A DNA stretch of 64,000 nt from Dactylorhiza incarnata (lineage: Eukaryota; Streptophyta; Magnoliopsida; Asparagales; Orchidaceae): positions 186,001 through 250,000 of the forward strand of contig JAWHQI010000327.1 in the NCBI GenBank assembly GCA_033032865.1, given 5' to 3'. The notes beneath the pieces are model-generated. The model made no database searches. It was not told the DNA's origin and saw only the letters and a program-made list of their open reading frames with translations. The translations under genes and the position numbers were made by a program. Positions 44,080-54,025 of this stretch are shown here, piece by piece (the stretch's first letter is position 1; each line of letters opens with the position of its first letter).

Positions 44080-44563
44080 TGTTGCGTACCCATAAAGGCC
44101 TTGGGGTGCATCTAGAAAAAACTCCGCTAAAGAGAGGAGGGGGGACCAGTCGAACCCCGGATCGCGGAAGTGGAGAACCCGCCGCGCAAGTACGACGCGC
44201 CATAAACGGCGTTCTCACTTTCGTTCACTGCTGTACTCATAGGAAAAAGACTTAGTTTTTCCGAGAGGTGGCCTGTCATCCTCGGAACGCTCTCTCTCTC
44301 TCTCTCTCCCTCTCCACTATTGTAACGAGCAGCGGCCTGTCGCGCTCGAATTCTAAGTACCGGATTGTAATCCCCAGGAGATAGTGAAATTTGGTCGGCA
44401 CAGCTCCGGCCACGTGGTTTTTCACCCTTTCCGGGTTTTCCACGCTAAAAAGTCCCAGTGTACTCAGCAAATCACAAATTGACTGTTTGCGCGCTTAGTT
44501 CGCTCCCGAGCTAAGGTGGTTCAGTTAAATCGGTCTACCAAGAGCCCTAAGCGACCCGCAACA
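44080..44563 (+). repeat. LTR 1, promoter-deleted (484 bp)
   Basis: Matches the first ~135 and last ~345 bases of LTR 2. About 1.2 kb between them (hairpin array, TATA box and 37-bp repeats, equivalent to 47,212-48,405) is missing. The junction is at gccataaacggcg|ttctcactttcg (about 44,214). Confidence 0.93.
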
Positions 44564-44590
44564 GTTTGGCGCGCGCCGTCTGTGGGAACC
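44564..44590 (+). other. Primer binding site 1 (expanded)
   Basis: Reads gtttggcgcgcgccgtctgtg: compared with copy 2 (gtttggtgccgtctgtg) it has four extra bases (GC repeats) in the middle, which would impair primer pairing. Confidence 0.75.
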
Positions 44591-44622
44591 GAATTCCCAG
44601 AACTCTCTAAAGGCCAACAGCA

Positions 44623-46085
44623 ATGGCAAGAAAGAGTGCTCGCAACACCGAGGGATCAATCCCGGAGGGACGCGTCGACCCAACTCCTTCCCACTCGTTC
44701 ATCAACGCGCCTCTCGCAGAAGAGGCGGTGCCTGCGCCCATAGCAATTCTGGAAGGGCGCATACAGCAGATGGAAGAACAGCAAGCCGAGGTGCTGGCTT
44801 TTGTAATAGATCTCGGGGCTCCTCGAGTTCCCATTCAACCGCCAGCGTTGAACGTTCTGCTGCCCCAACTTTGGGTCATGCTCTGAACGAGGAGGCCGTT
44901 CGAGAAGGAGAAGCCTCAGAAGGGTTCTCCGACGCAGCAGGCTCCGTTCAACCTGCTCCACCGGCCAGGGGGCCAGAAGCTGATCACCATCACCATCGCC
45001 CAGGAGGAGTTGTCCCTGGTCGAGCCGTAGAAAGAACTACGCGAGAGGAGATACGCAACATGATAGCAGAAGAGTACGGCCAGGCAAGGCGACACGCAGC
45101 TCTCGCCCGTCGCCCCGCGAATCACGGCTCCCCACTATCGCCTCAAGTCTTGGCCCATCCAGTTCCAAACGGGTTCAAGCTTCCCAACATCGAAACATTC
45201 GACGGGACGGACGACCCATTGAAACATGTCAATCACTTCACCACCATCATGAGGATTTACAGCGCCCCCGATCAACTCCTCTGTCAAGTATTCCAGACAA
45301 CCCTGAAGGGACAAGCGCGCACTTGGTTCCACTCCTTACGAGATGAGGTCATCAACAACTTCACATAAATGGCGCAGCAGTTCGTGGACTAGTTCATCGC
45401 CAATCGTAGGATTGTCTGAGATCCCTCCCATCTCTCGGGAATCCGCCAGAACGACGGAGAAACTCTGAAGGACTTTTTCCGACGCTTCACCTCTGAGGCT
45501 CGACAGATCCCGGGAGTCGACCCCGAGCTTTTGCGAGGAGTCTTCCTTGGAGGTCTCCGCCCAAGTGGCTTTTACTCAGCTCTAATGAGAGAAACCGTAC
45601 CAAGCTATCCTGACCTCGTTCAGCGAGTCGAGGCCCAGATAGCAGCAGATGAAGCAATTGAAGCGCACCGCCGACAGTTCGAGGGGAGCTCGAAGAGGAA
45701 GATAGAGGAGCCGACGTCGCAGACGGTTCCCAATAAGAACAACAAGCGTCACGACAACCTCAGTCGAGGCCGAGGATCTCGTTAGCATCATGACAACACT
45801 CCTCTGAACACTACCATGACTAACGTTCTCCTCGCCATCCGTGATAATGACGCGCTACGCAGGCCTGAGCCGCTTGCACCGAACAGAGGAAACCAGTCGC
45901 AGTATTGTGACTTTCATCGCGGGCATGGACACAGGACTGAAGGCTGCAACCGGTTGAAGGATGAAATCGAGCGTCTTGTCCAGCAAGGCCTCCTCGAAAG
46001 GTTTTTACTAAACCAGGTCCCAAACCAACACGGACCACGTGCTGACAATCCAGTGGAGGACAACACTATACCCCGACACGGATGA
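44623..46085 (+). pseudogene. Tat-type Gag, copy 1
   Basis: Begins with ATG at 44,623 and reads about 65 codons ('EGRIQQMEEQQAEVLAF' coil). It then changes frame near 44,830, and the new frame is open to 45,368 with the retrotransposon Gag core ('IETFDGTDDPLKHVNHFTTI', 'TTLKGQARTWFHSLRDE'). Stops follow at 45,366 and beyond. The core continues at 45,440-45,785 ('ETLKDFFRRFTSEA') and ends with a knuckle of C-x2-H-x3-H-x4-C type in 'QYCDFHRGHGHRTEGC' and 'LKDEIERLVQQG' (45,897-45,990). The stop at 46,083 is shared with copy 2. Gag would form the particle; this copy is dead. Confidence 0.85.
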
Positions 46086-46439
46086 ACCAGAGATACCGGG
46101 CAGAGAAACTTTCCCATAGTAGAGCACACACAGCCCGCGTTTCACTTATCATCGATTTCTATTTTTCCGCTTCTTCTAGTTTTCTGCTTTTAAAAACAGT
46201 AACCCGCAAGATTATACTTGCGCACCTGTACCCATTATGTATTCGAAATTACTACATTTGCTTTCTATCTCAAATCGGCGGTACGAATCTTCTAAAGTAG
46301 GGCGCCGAAAAGCTAAAGCCGCGAACGACCCTCAATATTACTACCAAACAACAAACTCACTAACGTAGTGAAAAGAAGAGGCCTCTCACTAGTGGAGGGC
46401 ATGCGTCGAGTCCGACAATCTAAACTAAGTCCATAAAAA

Positions 46440-46760
46440 GGACAGCATAGCTCCCACGCTGCAGAGCATCATGCTCCCGCGTTGCAGGGCACATAGCTCC
46501 CACGCTGCAGAGCATCATGCTCCCGCTTTGCAGGGCACATAGCTCCCACGCTGCGGAGCATCATGCTCCCGCGTTGCAGGCCACATCGCTCCCACGCTGC
46601 TGAGCATCATGCTCCCGCGTTGCAGGGCACATCGCTCCGACGCTGCAGAGCATCATGCTCCCGCGTTGCAGGGCACATCGCTCCCACGCTGCAGAGCATC
46701 ATGCTCCCGCGTTGCAGGGCACATCGCTCCCACGCTGCAGAGCATCATGCTCCCGCTATT
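46440..46760 (+). repeat. 46-bp minisatellite, ~7 copies (internal 1)
   Basis: Unit catagctcccacgctgcaga plus gcatcatgctcccgcgttgcagggca. The same array has about 15 copies in internal region 2. Open frames through it are periodic artefacts. Confidence 0.93.
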
Positions 46761-47058
46761 CACCGGCCAAGTCTATATTATGTAAAATCGCGAGCCAGAC
46801 TCGTGCAAAAAAGCTGCGAGCCAGACTCTTGCAAAAAAACCGCAAGCACAGACTTGTGCAAGCTAATTTTTTATTACATAAAAGCCGCTGGCTCAGAACC
46901 GTGCAAGTTCATACATAATTTTGCAGGAAGCCCTCAAACTGTTCGGATGTCGATACTAGGCAGCAGATCCTACCCAAGGCGCCGCGAAGAGAACGATCGA
47001 AAAACCCGCAGCAGGAAAATCAAAACCTCCGAACTCTTCACAACGAGATTCAGACTCC
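46761..47058 (+). other. Region between satellite and polypurine tract, internal 1
   Basis: Contains two to three copies of a ~30-bp unit ('gcgagccagactcgtgcaaaa') and no gene; copy 2 has five. Each unit holds a gagcc/ggctc-like self-complement. Confidence 0.7.
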
Positions 47059-47072
47059 GGAGGTTTGGGGGG
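47059..47072 (+). other. Polypurine tract 1
   Basis: ggaggtttgggggg just before ctta and the TGTTGCG start of LTR 2. Confidence 0.8.
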
Positions 47073-47211
47073 CTTATGTTGCGTACCCATAAAGGCCTTG
47101 GGGTGCGTCTAGAGAAAACCCCGCTAAAGAGAGGAGGGGGGACCAGTCGAACCCCGGATCGCGGAAGTGGAGAACCCGCCGCGCAAGTACGACGCGCCAT
47201 AAATGGCGCCG

Positions 47212-47770
47212 GGTAAGCACAAAGCCGCACCCCACTATCGGGGTGCAGTTAGCCCACACCCCACTAAGTGGGGGGCGGATAGCCCGCACCCCACTCACAT
47301 GGGGTGCGGCTGGGACGGCCGAGCCGCACCCTCCCCCATAGGGGGGTGCGGCCAAGCCGCACCCCCATGGGGGTTGCGGCCAAGCCGCACTCCACCATGG
47401 GGGGACCGGCCAAACCGCACCCCCCATAGGGGGGTATGGCCCAACCGCACCCCCCATAGGGGGGTGCAGCCCAACCGCACCCCCCATAGGGGGGTGCGGC
47501 CAAACCACACCCACCCAAACCGCACCCCCCATAGGGGGGTGCGTCCAAACCGCACCCTACCATGGGGGGTGTGGCCAAACCGCACCCCCCTTGGGGGAGC
47601 GGCCAAACCGCACCCCCCATAGGGGATGCGCAAACCGCACCCCCCATGGGGGGTACGGCCAAACCGCACCCCCTATGGGGGGAGCGGCCAAACCGCACCC
47701 CCCATAGGGGTGTGCGGCCATAGGAGGGTACATCCAAGCCGCACCCTCCCATGTAAGGTGCGGCCGAGTC
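47212..47770. repeat. GC-rich palindromic array in LTR 2
   Basis: About 17 units of 25-33 bases of the form 'gccgcaccccccataggggggtgcggcc'-like palindromes (ccgcacc...ggtgcgg). Each unit can form a strong stem on either strand. In LTR 3 the array is shorter (51,840-52,230, about 12 units). Long Pro/Gly/Thr open frames on both strands are artefacts of it. Confidence 0.93.
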
Positions 47771-48110
47771 CCCCTCCGCGGGGGATGCAGCCGAAATCAC
47801 ATTCCCGCGTCCGGAAAGGTCGTAGTCCGCTTTTCCTGGCCTCGCTCACTTTTCCGCCTCGCCTCGCTCACTTTTCCGCCTCGCCTCGCTCACATTTCAG
47901 CCTCGCTCACTTTTCCGCCTCGGCTCGCTCACTTTTTTTTCTTTTCAGTTTCTCACTTTTCAGGAACGGCTTGTCGCCTTTCCTCAAAGGGCAAGATGGT
48001 CATTTACGAAAAATGGTGATCCGAGTGCCCCAAACCGGGAAATATGATTCGTCCTCCAAGGTAGTTATGGTGGTTACAACGGCGAAATTACCGGGCTACC
48101 CCCGCCCAAA

Positions 48111-48122
48111 GCTATAAAAAGG
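48111..48122 (+). promoter_or_regulatory. LTR 2 TATA box
   Basis: gctataaaaaggcccc in an otherwise GC-rich stretch; start of transcription would be about 30 bases on. Equivalent at 52,584-52,595 in LTR 3; deleted from LTR 1. Confidence 0.7.
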
Positions 48123-48765
48123 CCCCCAAGGCTTCATTTAAATGATCCAGACCTTGATGACCAGAGAGAGCTCCTTGAAGATTTCCACGGATTTCTCCTT
48201 CGGCGCTTGAAGATCTCCTTCGTGGACTTGGAGATTTCCTCCTTCGCGAAAGCGGACAAGGCAGTCTCACTTTCGTTCTCAAGAAAGCGGACAAGGCAGT
48301 CTCACTTTCGTTCTCAGGAAATCGGACAAGGCAATCTCACTTCTGTCTTCTGGAAAGCGGACAGGGCAGTCTTACTTCCGTCCTCTGGAAACCGGACACG
48401 GCCTTCTTACTTTCGTTCACTACTGTACTCATAGGAAAAAGACTTAGTTTTTCCGAGAGGTGGCCTGTCACCCTCGGAACGCTCTCTCTCTCTCTCACTC
48501 TCTCTCTCTCTCTCCCTCTCCACTATTGTAACGAGCAGCGGCCTGTCGCGCTCGAATTCTAAGTACCGGATTGTAATCCCCAGGAGATAGTGAAATTTGG
48601 TCGGCACAGCTCCGGCCACGTGGTTTTTCACCCTTTCCGGGTTTTCCACGCTAAACCCAGTGTACTCAGCAAATCACAAATTGACTGTTTGCGCGCTTAG
48701 TTCGCTCCCGAGCTAAGGTGGTTCAGTTAAACCGGTCTACCAAGAGCCCTAAGCGACCCTCAACA

Positions 48766-48786
48766 GTTTGGTGCCGTCTGTGGGAA
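48766..48786 (+). other. Primer binding site 2
   Basis: gtttggtgccgtctgtgggaa directly after LTR 2; form typical for Tat-lineage gypsy elements. Confidence 0.8.
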
Positions 48787-48820
48787 CCGAATTCCCAGAA
48801 CTCTCTAAAGGCCAACTGCA

Positions 48821-50283
48821 ATGGCAAGAAGGAGTGCTCGCAACACCGAGGGATCAATCCCGGAGGGACGCGTCGACCCAACTCCTTCCCACTCGCTCAT
48901 CAACGCGCCTCTCGCAGAAGAGGCGGTGCCTGCGCCCATAGCAATTCTGGAAGGGCGCATACAGCAGATGGAAGAACAGCAAGCCGAGGTGCTGGCTTTT
49001 GTAAGAGATCTCGGGGCTCCTCGAGTTCCTATTCAACCGCCAGCGTTGAACATTCTGCTGCCCCAACTTTGGGTCATGCTCCGAACGAGGAGGCCGTTCG
49101 AGAAGGAGAAGCCTCAGAAGGGTTCTCCGACGCAGCAGGCTCCGTTCAACCTGCTCCGCCGGCCAGGGGGCCAGAAGCTGATCACCATCACCATCGCCCA
49201 GGATGAGTTGTCCATGGTCGAGCGGTAGAAAGAATTACGTGAGAGGAGATACGCAACATGATAACAGAAGAGTACGACCAGGCAAGGCGACACGCAGCTC
49301 TCGCCCGTCGCCCCGCGAATCAGGGCTCCCCACCATCGCCTCAAGTCTTGGCCCATCCAGTTCCAAACGGGTTCAAGCTTCCCAACATCGAAACATTCGA
49401 CGGGACGGACGACCCATTGGAACATGTCAATCACTTCACCACCATCATGAGGATTTACAGCGCCCCCGATCAACTCCTCTGTCAAGTATTCCAGACAACC
49501 CTGAAGGGACAAGCGCGCACTTGGTTCCACTCCTTATGAGATGGGGCCATCAACAACTTCACAGAAATGGCGCAGTAGTTCGTGGACTAGTTCATCGCCA
49601 ATCGTAGGATTGTCCGAGATCCCTCCCATCTCTCGGGAATCCGCCAGAACGACGGAGAAACTCTGAAGAACTTTTTCCGACGCTTCACCTCTGAGGCTCG
49701 ACAGATCCCGGGAGTCGACCCCGAGCTTTTGCGAGGAGTCTTCCTTGGAGGTCTCCGCCCAAGTGGCTTTTACTCAGCTCTAATGAGAGAAACCGTACCA
49801 AGCTATCCTGACCTCGTTCAGCGAGTCGAGGCCCAGATAGCAGCAGATGAAGCAATTGAAGTGCACCGCCGACAGTTCGAGGGCAGCTCAAAGAGGAAGA
49901 TAGAGGAGTCGACGTCGCAGACGGTTCCCAATAAGAACAACAAGCGTCACGACAACCTCAGTCGAGGCCGAGGATCTCGTCAGCATCAGGACTACACTCC
50001 TCTGAACACTACCAGGACTAACGTTCTCCTCGCCATCCGTGATAACAACCCGCTACGCCGTCCTGAGCCGCTTGCACCGAACAGAGGAAACCAGTCGCAG
50101 TATTGTGACTTTCATCGCGGGCATGGACACAGGACTGAAGGCTGCAACCGGTTGAAGGATGAAATCGAGCGTCTTGTCCAGCAAGGCCTCCTCGAAAGGT
50201 TTTTACTAAACCAGGTCCCAAACCAACACGGACCACGTGCTGACAATCCAGTGGAGGACAACACTGTACCCCGACACGGATGA
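48821..50283 (+). pseudogene. Tat-type Gag, copy 2
   Basis: Same design as copy 1 and nearly the same sequence. It shares the frame change near 49,030 (so that lesion predates the tandem) and the terminal stop. It lacks some copy-1 lesions (an Arg codon replaces the TGA at 44,884) and has its own: TAG/TGA codons at about 49,204, 49,537 and 49,573. The last third (49,729-50,283) is uninterrupted and includes the zinc-knuckle-like 'QYCDFHRGHGHRTEGC'. Different private lesions in the two copies show that they decayed separately. Confidence 0.85.
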
Positions 50284-50639
50284 ACCAGAGATACCGGGCA
50301 GAGAAACTTTCCCATAGTAGAGCACGCACAGCCCGCGTTTCACTTATCATCGATTTCTATTTTTCCGCTTCTTCTAGTTTTCTGCTTTTAAAAACAGTAA
50401 CCCGCAAGATTATACTTGCGCGCCTGTACCCATTATGTATTCGAAATTACTACATTTGCTTTCTATCTCAAATCGGCGGTACGAATCTTCTAAAGTAGGG
50501 CGCCGAAAAGCTAAAGCCACGAACGACCCTCAATATTACTACCAAACAACAAACTCACTAACGTAGTGAAAAGAAGAGGCCTCTCACTAGTGGAGGGCAT
50601 GCGTCGAGTCCGACAATCTAAACTAAGTCCATAAAAAGG

Positions 50640-51330
50640 ACAGCATAGCTCCCACGCTGCAGAGCATCATGCTCCCGCGTTGCAGGGCACATAGCTCCCA
50701 CGCTGCGGAGCATCATGCTCCCGCGTTGCAGGGCACATAGCTCCCACGCTGCGGAGCATCATGCTCCCGCGTTGCAGGGCACATAGCTCCCACGCTGCGG
50801 AGCATCATGCTCCCGCGTTGCAGGGCACATAGCTCCCACGCTGCGGAGCATCATGCTCCCGCGTTGCAGGGCACATAGCTCCCACGCTGCGGAGCATCAT
50901 GCTCCCGCGTTGCAGGGCACATAGCTCCCACGCTGCGGAGCATCATGCTCCCGCGTTGCAGGGCACATAGCTCCCACGCTGCGGAGCATCATGCTCCCGC
51001 GTTGCAGGGCACATACCTCCCACGCTGCAGAGCATCATGCTCCCGCGTTGCAGGGCACATAGCTCCCACGCTGCGGAGCATCATGCTCCCGCGTTGCAGG
51101 CCACATCGCTCCCACGCTGCTGAGCATCATGCTCCCGCGTTGCAGGGCACATCGCTCCGACGCTGCAGAGCATCATGCTCCCGCTTGCAGGGCACATCGC
51201 TCCCACGCTGCAGAGCATCATGCTCCCGCGTTGCAGGGCACATCGCTCCCACGCTGCAGAGCATCATGCTCCCGCGTTGCAGGGCACATCGCTCCCACAC
51301 TTCAGAGCACCACGCTCCGGCTATTCACCG
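50640..51330 (+). repeat. 46-bp minisatellite, ~15 copies (internal 2)
   Basis: Expanded version of the 46,440 array; copies with 'catagc' dominate on the left and 'catcgc' on the right, the same order as in internal 1, so expansion was within the left subtype. Confidence 0.93.
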
Positions 51331-51676
51331 GCCAAGTCTATATTATGTAAAAGCCTCGAGCGCAGACTCGTGCAAAAAGCCGCGAGCCAGACTCGTGCAA
51401 AAAAACCGCGAGCCAGACTCGTGCAAAAAAGCCACGAGCCAGACTCGTGCAAAAAAGCCGCAAGCACAGACTTGTGCAAGCTAATTTTTTATTACATAAA
51501 AGTCGCGGGCTCAGAACCGTGCAAGTTCATTCATAATTTTGCAGGAAGCCCTCAAACTGTTCGGATGTCGGTACTATGCAGCAGATCCTACCTAAGGCGC
51601 CGCGAAGAGAACGATGGATAAAGCCATCGCAGGAAAATCAAAACCTCCGAACTCTTCACAACGAGATTCGGACTCC

Positions 51677-51690
51677 GGAGGTTTGGGGGG
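51677..51690 (+). other. Polypurine tract 2
   Basis: ggaggtttgggggg before the start of LTR 3. Confidence 0.8.
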
Positions 51691-51694
51691 CTTA

Positions 51695-53220
51695 TGTTGC
51701 GTATCCATAAAGGCCTTGGGGCGCGTCTAGAGAAAACCCCGCTAAAGAGAGGAGGGGGGACCAGTCGAACCCCGGATCGCGGAAGTGGAGAACCCGCCGC
51801 GCAAGTACGACACGCCATAAACGGCGTCGGGTAAGCACAAAGCCGCACCCCACTACCGGGGTGCGGTTAGCCCACACCCCACTAAGTGGGGGGGGGGGGG
51901 GGGGGACGGATAGCCCGCACCCCACTCACATGGGGTGTGGCCGGGACGACCGAGCCGCACCCTCCACCCCATAGGGGGGGTGCGGCCAAGCTGCACCCCA
52001 CCATGGGGGGAGCGGCCAAACCGCACCCCCCCATGGGGGGAGCGGCCAAACCGCACCCCCCATAGGGGGGTGCGCAAACCGCACCCCTCATGGGGGGGTG
52101 CGGCCCAACCGCACCCCCATAGGGGGGTGCGGCCAAACCGCACCCCCCATGGGGGGAGCGGCCAAACCGCACCCCCCATAGGGGGGTACGGCCATAGGAG
52201 GGTGCGTCCAAGTCGCACCCTCCCATGTAAGGTGCGACCGAGTCCCCCTCCGCGGGGGATGCAGCCGAAATCGCATTCCCGCGCCGGGAAAGGTCGTATT
52301 CCGCTTTTCCTGGACTCGCTCACTTTTCCGCCTCGCCTCGCTCACTTTTCTGCCTCGCCTCGCTCACTTTTCAGCCTCGCTCACTTTTCCGCCTCGGCTC
52401 GCTCACTTTTTGTCTTTTCAGTTTCTCACTTTTCAGGAACCGCTTGTCGCCTTTCCTCAAAGGGCAAGATGGTCATTTACGAAAAATGGTGATCCGAGTG
52501 CCCCAAATCGGGAAATATGATTCGTCCGCCAAGGTAGTTATGGTGGTTACAACGGCGAAATTACCGTGCTACCCCCGACCAAAGCTATAAAAAGGCCCCC
52601 AATGCTTCATTTAAAGGATCCAGACCTTGATGACCAGAGAGAGCTCCTTGAAGATTTCCACGGATTTCTCCTTCGGCGCTGGAAGATCTCCTTCGTGGAC
52701 TTGGAGATTTCCTCCTTCGCGAAAGCGGACAAGGCAGTCTCACTTCCGTTCTCAAGAAAGCGGACAAGGCAGTCTCACTTTCGTTCTCAGGAAAGCGGAC
52801 AAGACAATCTCGCTTCTGTCTTCTGGAAAGCGGACAGGGCAGTCTCACTTCCGTCCTCTGGAAAGCGGACACGGCCTTCTCACTTTCGTTCACTACTATA
52901 CTCATAGGAAAAAGACTTAGTTTTTCCGAGAGGTGGCCTGTCACCCTCGGAACGCTCTCTCTCTACCTCTCCACTATTGTAACGAGCAGCGGCCTCTCGC
53001 GCTCGAATTCTAAATACCGGATTGTAATCCCCAGGAGATAGTGAAATTTGGTCGGCACAGCTCCGGCCACGTGGTTTTTCACCCTTTCCGGGTTTTCCAC
53101 GCTAAAAAGTCCCAGTGTACTCAGCAAATCACAAATTGACTGTTTGCGCGCTTAGTTCGCTCCCGAGCTAAGGTGGTTCAGTTAAACCGGTCTACCAAGA
53201 GCCCTAAGCGACCCGCAACA
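51695..53220 (+). repeat. LTR 3, right end (1,526 bp)
   Basis: Complete, with a shorter hairpin array, TATA box at 52,586-52,593 and a nearly lost CT microsatellite. A run of 18 G (51,888-51,905) occurs in the array. It is followed by TGACT. Confidence 0.93.
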
Positions 53221-53225
53221 TGACT
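53221..53225. repeat. Target site duplication TGACT, right
   Basis: Pairs with 44,075-44,079. Confidence 0.93.
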
Positions 53226-53321
53226 TACGATAATTCCAATTCTATTGTTTCGTTGCAGTCAAAAATTGAAATCGTGAAGTCCTCCTTGTTAACGTAAAAA
53301 TCATTAAACTTCCCAGGCTCT

Positions 53322-53672
53322 TCATAAAATCATGCGAAAATTTTCTGTGAGTTAAACGCACGGGAGAACCGTGGGGGAAATACAAAATGCTCCTATGTTT
53401 TTAATTTTTTTATAAAATAAATCACGAAATATTGATCTATGTATTTTTACGCTCATTTTAAGTACTCATATGACTATATTTTGGAGTAAAAATACAACTG
53501 TAAAAATGTGCTATTTTTGAACTAAAAATCGAGTCTATTTTTTGAACTAAAATCCAGTCCATTTTTACAATTAATGAAAATCCAGTTATATTTTTGAACT
53601 AAAAAAAGGTCCCCCCACGATTCTCCCATGCGTTGAACGCACCGAAAATTCTCTCTAAAATCATAGCTAGAT
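53322..53672. mobile_element. Small TIR element, ~350 bp
   Basis: Left end (aaaatcatgcgaaaattttc ... acgcacgggagaaccgtggggg, 53,328-53,376) is an imperfect inverted copy of the right end (53,605-53,668; cccccacgattctcccatgcg ... ctctctaaaatcat), about 50 bases with perhaps a quarter mismatched. The AT-rich middle has 'tgatctatgtatttttacgc' as near 24,400. No coding. Superfamily unknown. Confidence 0.6.
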
Positions 53673-54022
53673 TGCACGGCGGCATATGAGGAGAGTGCGG
53701 TGGAGGTGGATGAACGAAGTAACCCTAATAAGAGGATATTCAAAAAGAGGGATGAGGATGAGGGGGAGGAGGAGCACAAACGAGAAAATGGAATCTTCTA
53801 AGCGGGGGTCGGCTTGGGTAGGGGTCGCGGGAGAAAATGAAATCGTGAAGTCCGATCTAAAGAAGTCTGACTTTGTGGTCGGAGAAAATAGGCTAATATC
53901 AATTTCTATGGAATTGGGGGGAATTCCAATTCCTCCAATTATAAGGCGCGTCGAACAGCGAAATTGAAATTAAGGGGACAATTCCAATTCTCACCCCCAA
54001 TTCCGTCCAAACGAATGGACCC
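53673..54022. mobile_element. Right end of a GGGTCC-type TIR element
   Basis: Ends ccaattccgtccaaacgaatggaccc at 54,022, followed by TAA. This is the right terminus of the same family as 55,334-56,705. Its left end was not found. The short frame at 53,686-53,967 is not gene-like. Confidence 0.45.
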
Positions 54023-54025
54023 TAA

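Larger units (their letters stand above)
47077..48765 (+). repeat. LTR 2, middle and complete (1,689 bp)
   Basis: Complete LTR: unique start, hairpin array 47,212-47,770, 'cgcctcgcctcgctcactttt' repeats (47,830-47,940), TATA box, ~37-bp repeats with 'aaagcggacaaggcagtctcac' (48,250-48,410), a CT microsatellite and the CAACA end. It serves as 3' LTR of unit 1 and 5' LTR of unit 2. Confidence 0.93.
44080..53220 (+). mobile_element. Tandem three-LTR, gag-only (TR-GAG-like) Tat-type gypsy element
   Basis: Layout: LTR (44,080-44,563), internal 1 (44,564-47,076), LTR (47,077-48,765), internal 2 (48,766-51,694), LTR (51,695-53,220). All LTRs start TGTTGCG and end CAACA. One TGACT duplication flanks the whole, while the inner LTR has none, so the tandem formed at or after a single insertion. 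Both internal parts have the primer site, Gag and polypurine tract but no protease, reverse transcriptase or integrase. The primer site (TTTGGYGCCGTCTGTGGGAA) and the Gag type fit the Tat branch of gypsy; gag-only elements of this design are called TR-GAG. Movement would need a helper. Confidence 0.93.

Noticed and set aside
44140..44175. tRNA-like B box (gtcgaaccccggatc) repeated in the three LTRs
   Set aside because: No A box, no cloverleaf and fixed LTR position; not a tRNA gene.
46563..47216. 217-codon frame across the 46-bp satellite and LTR start
   Set aside because: Mostly periodic translation of the satellite, then LTR sequence.
47074..52492. Long Gly/Pro/Thr frames on both strands of LTR 2 and LTR 3
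   Set aside because: Products of the GC palindromic array; not conserved as protein and present in non-coding LTR.
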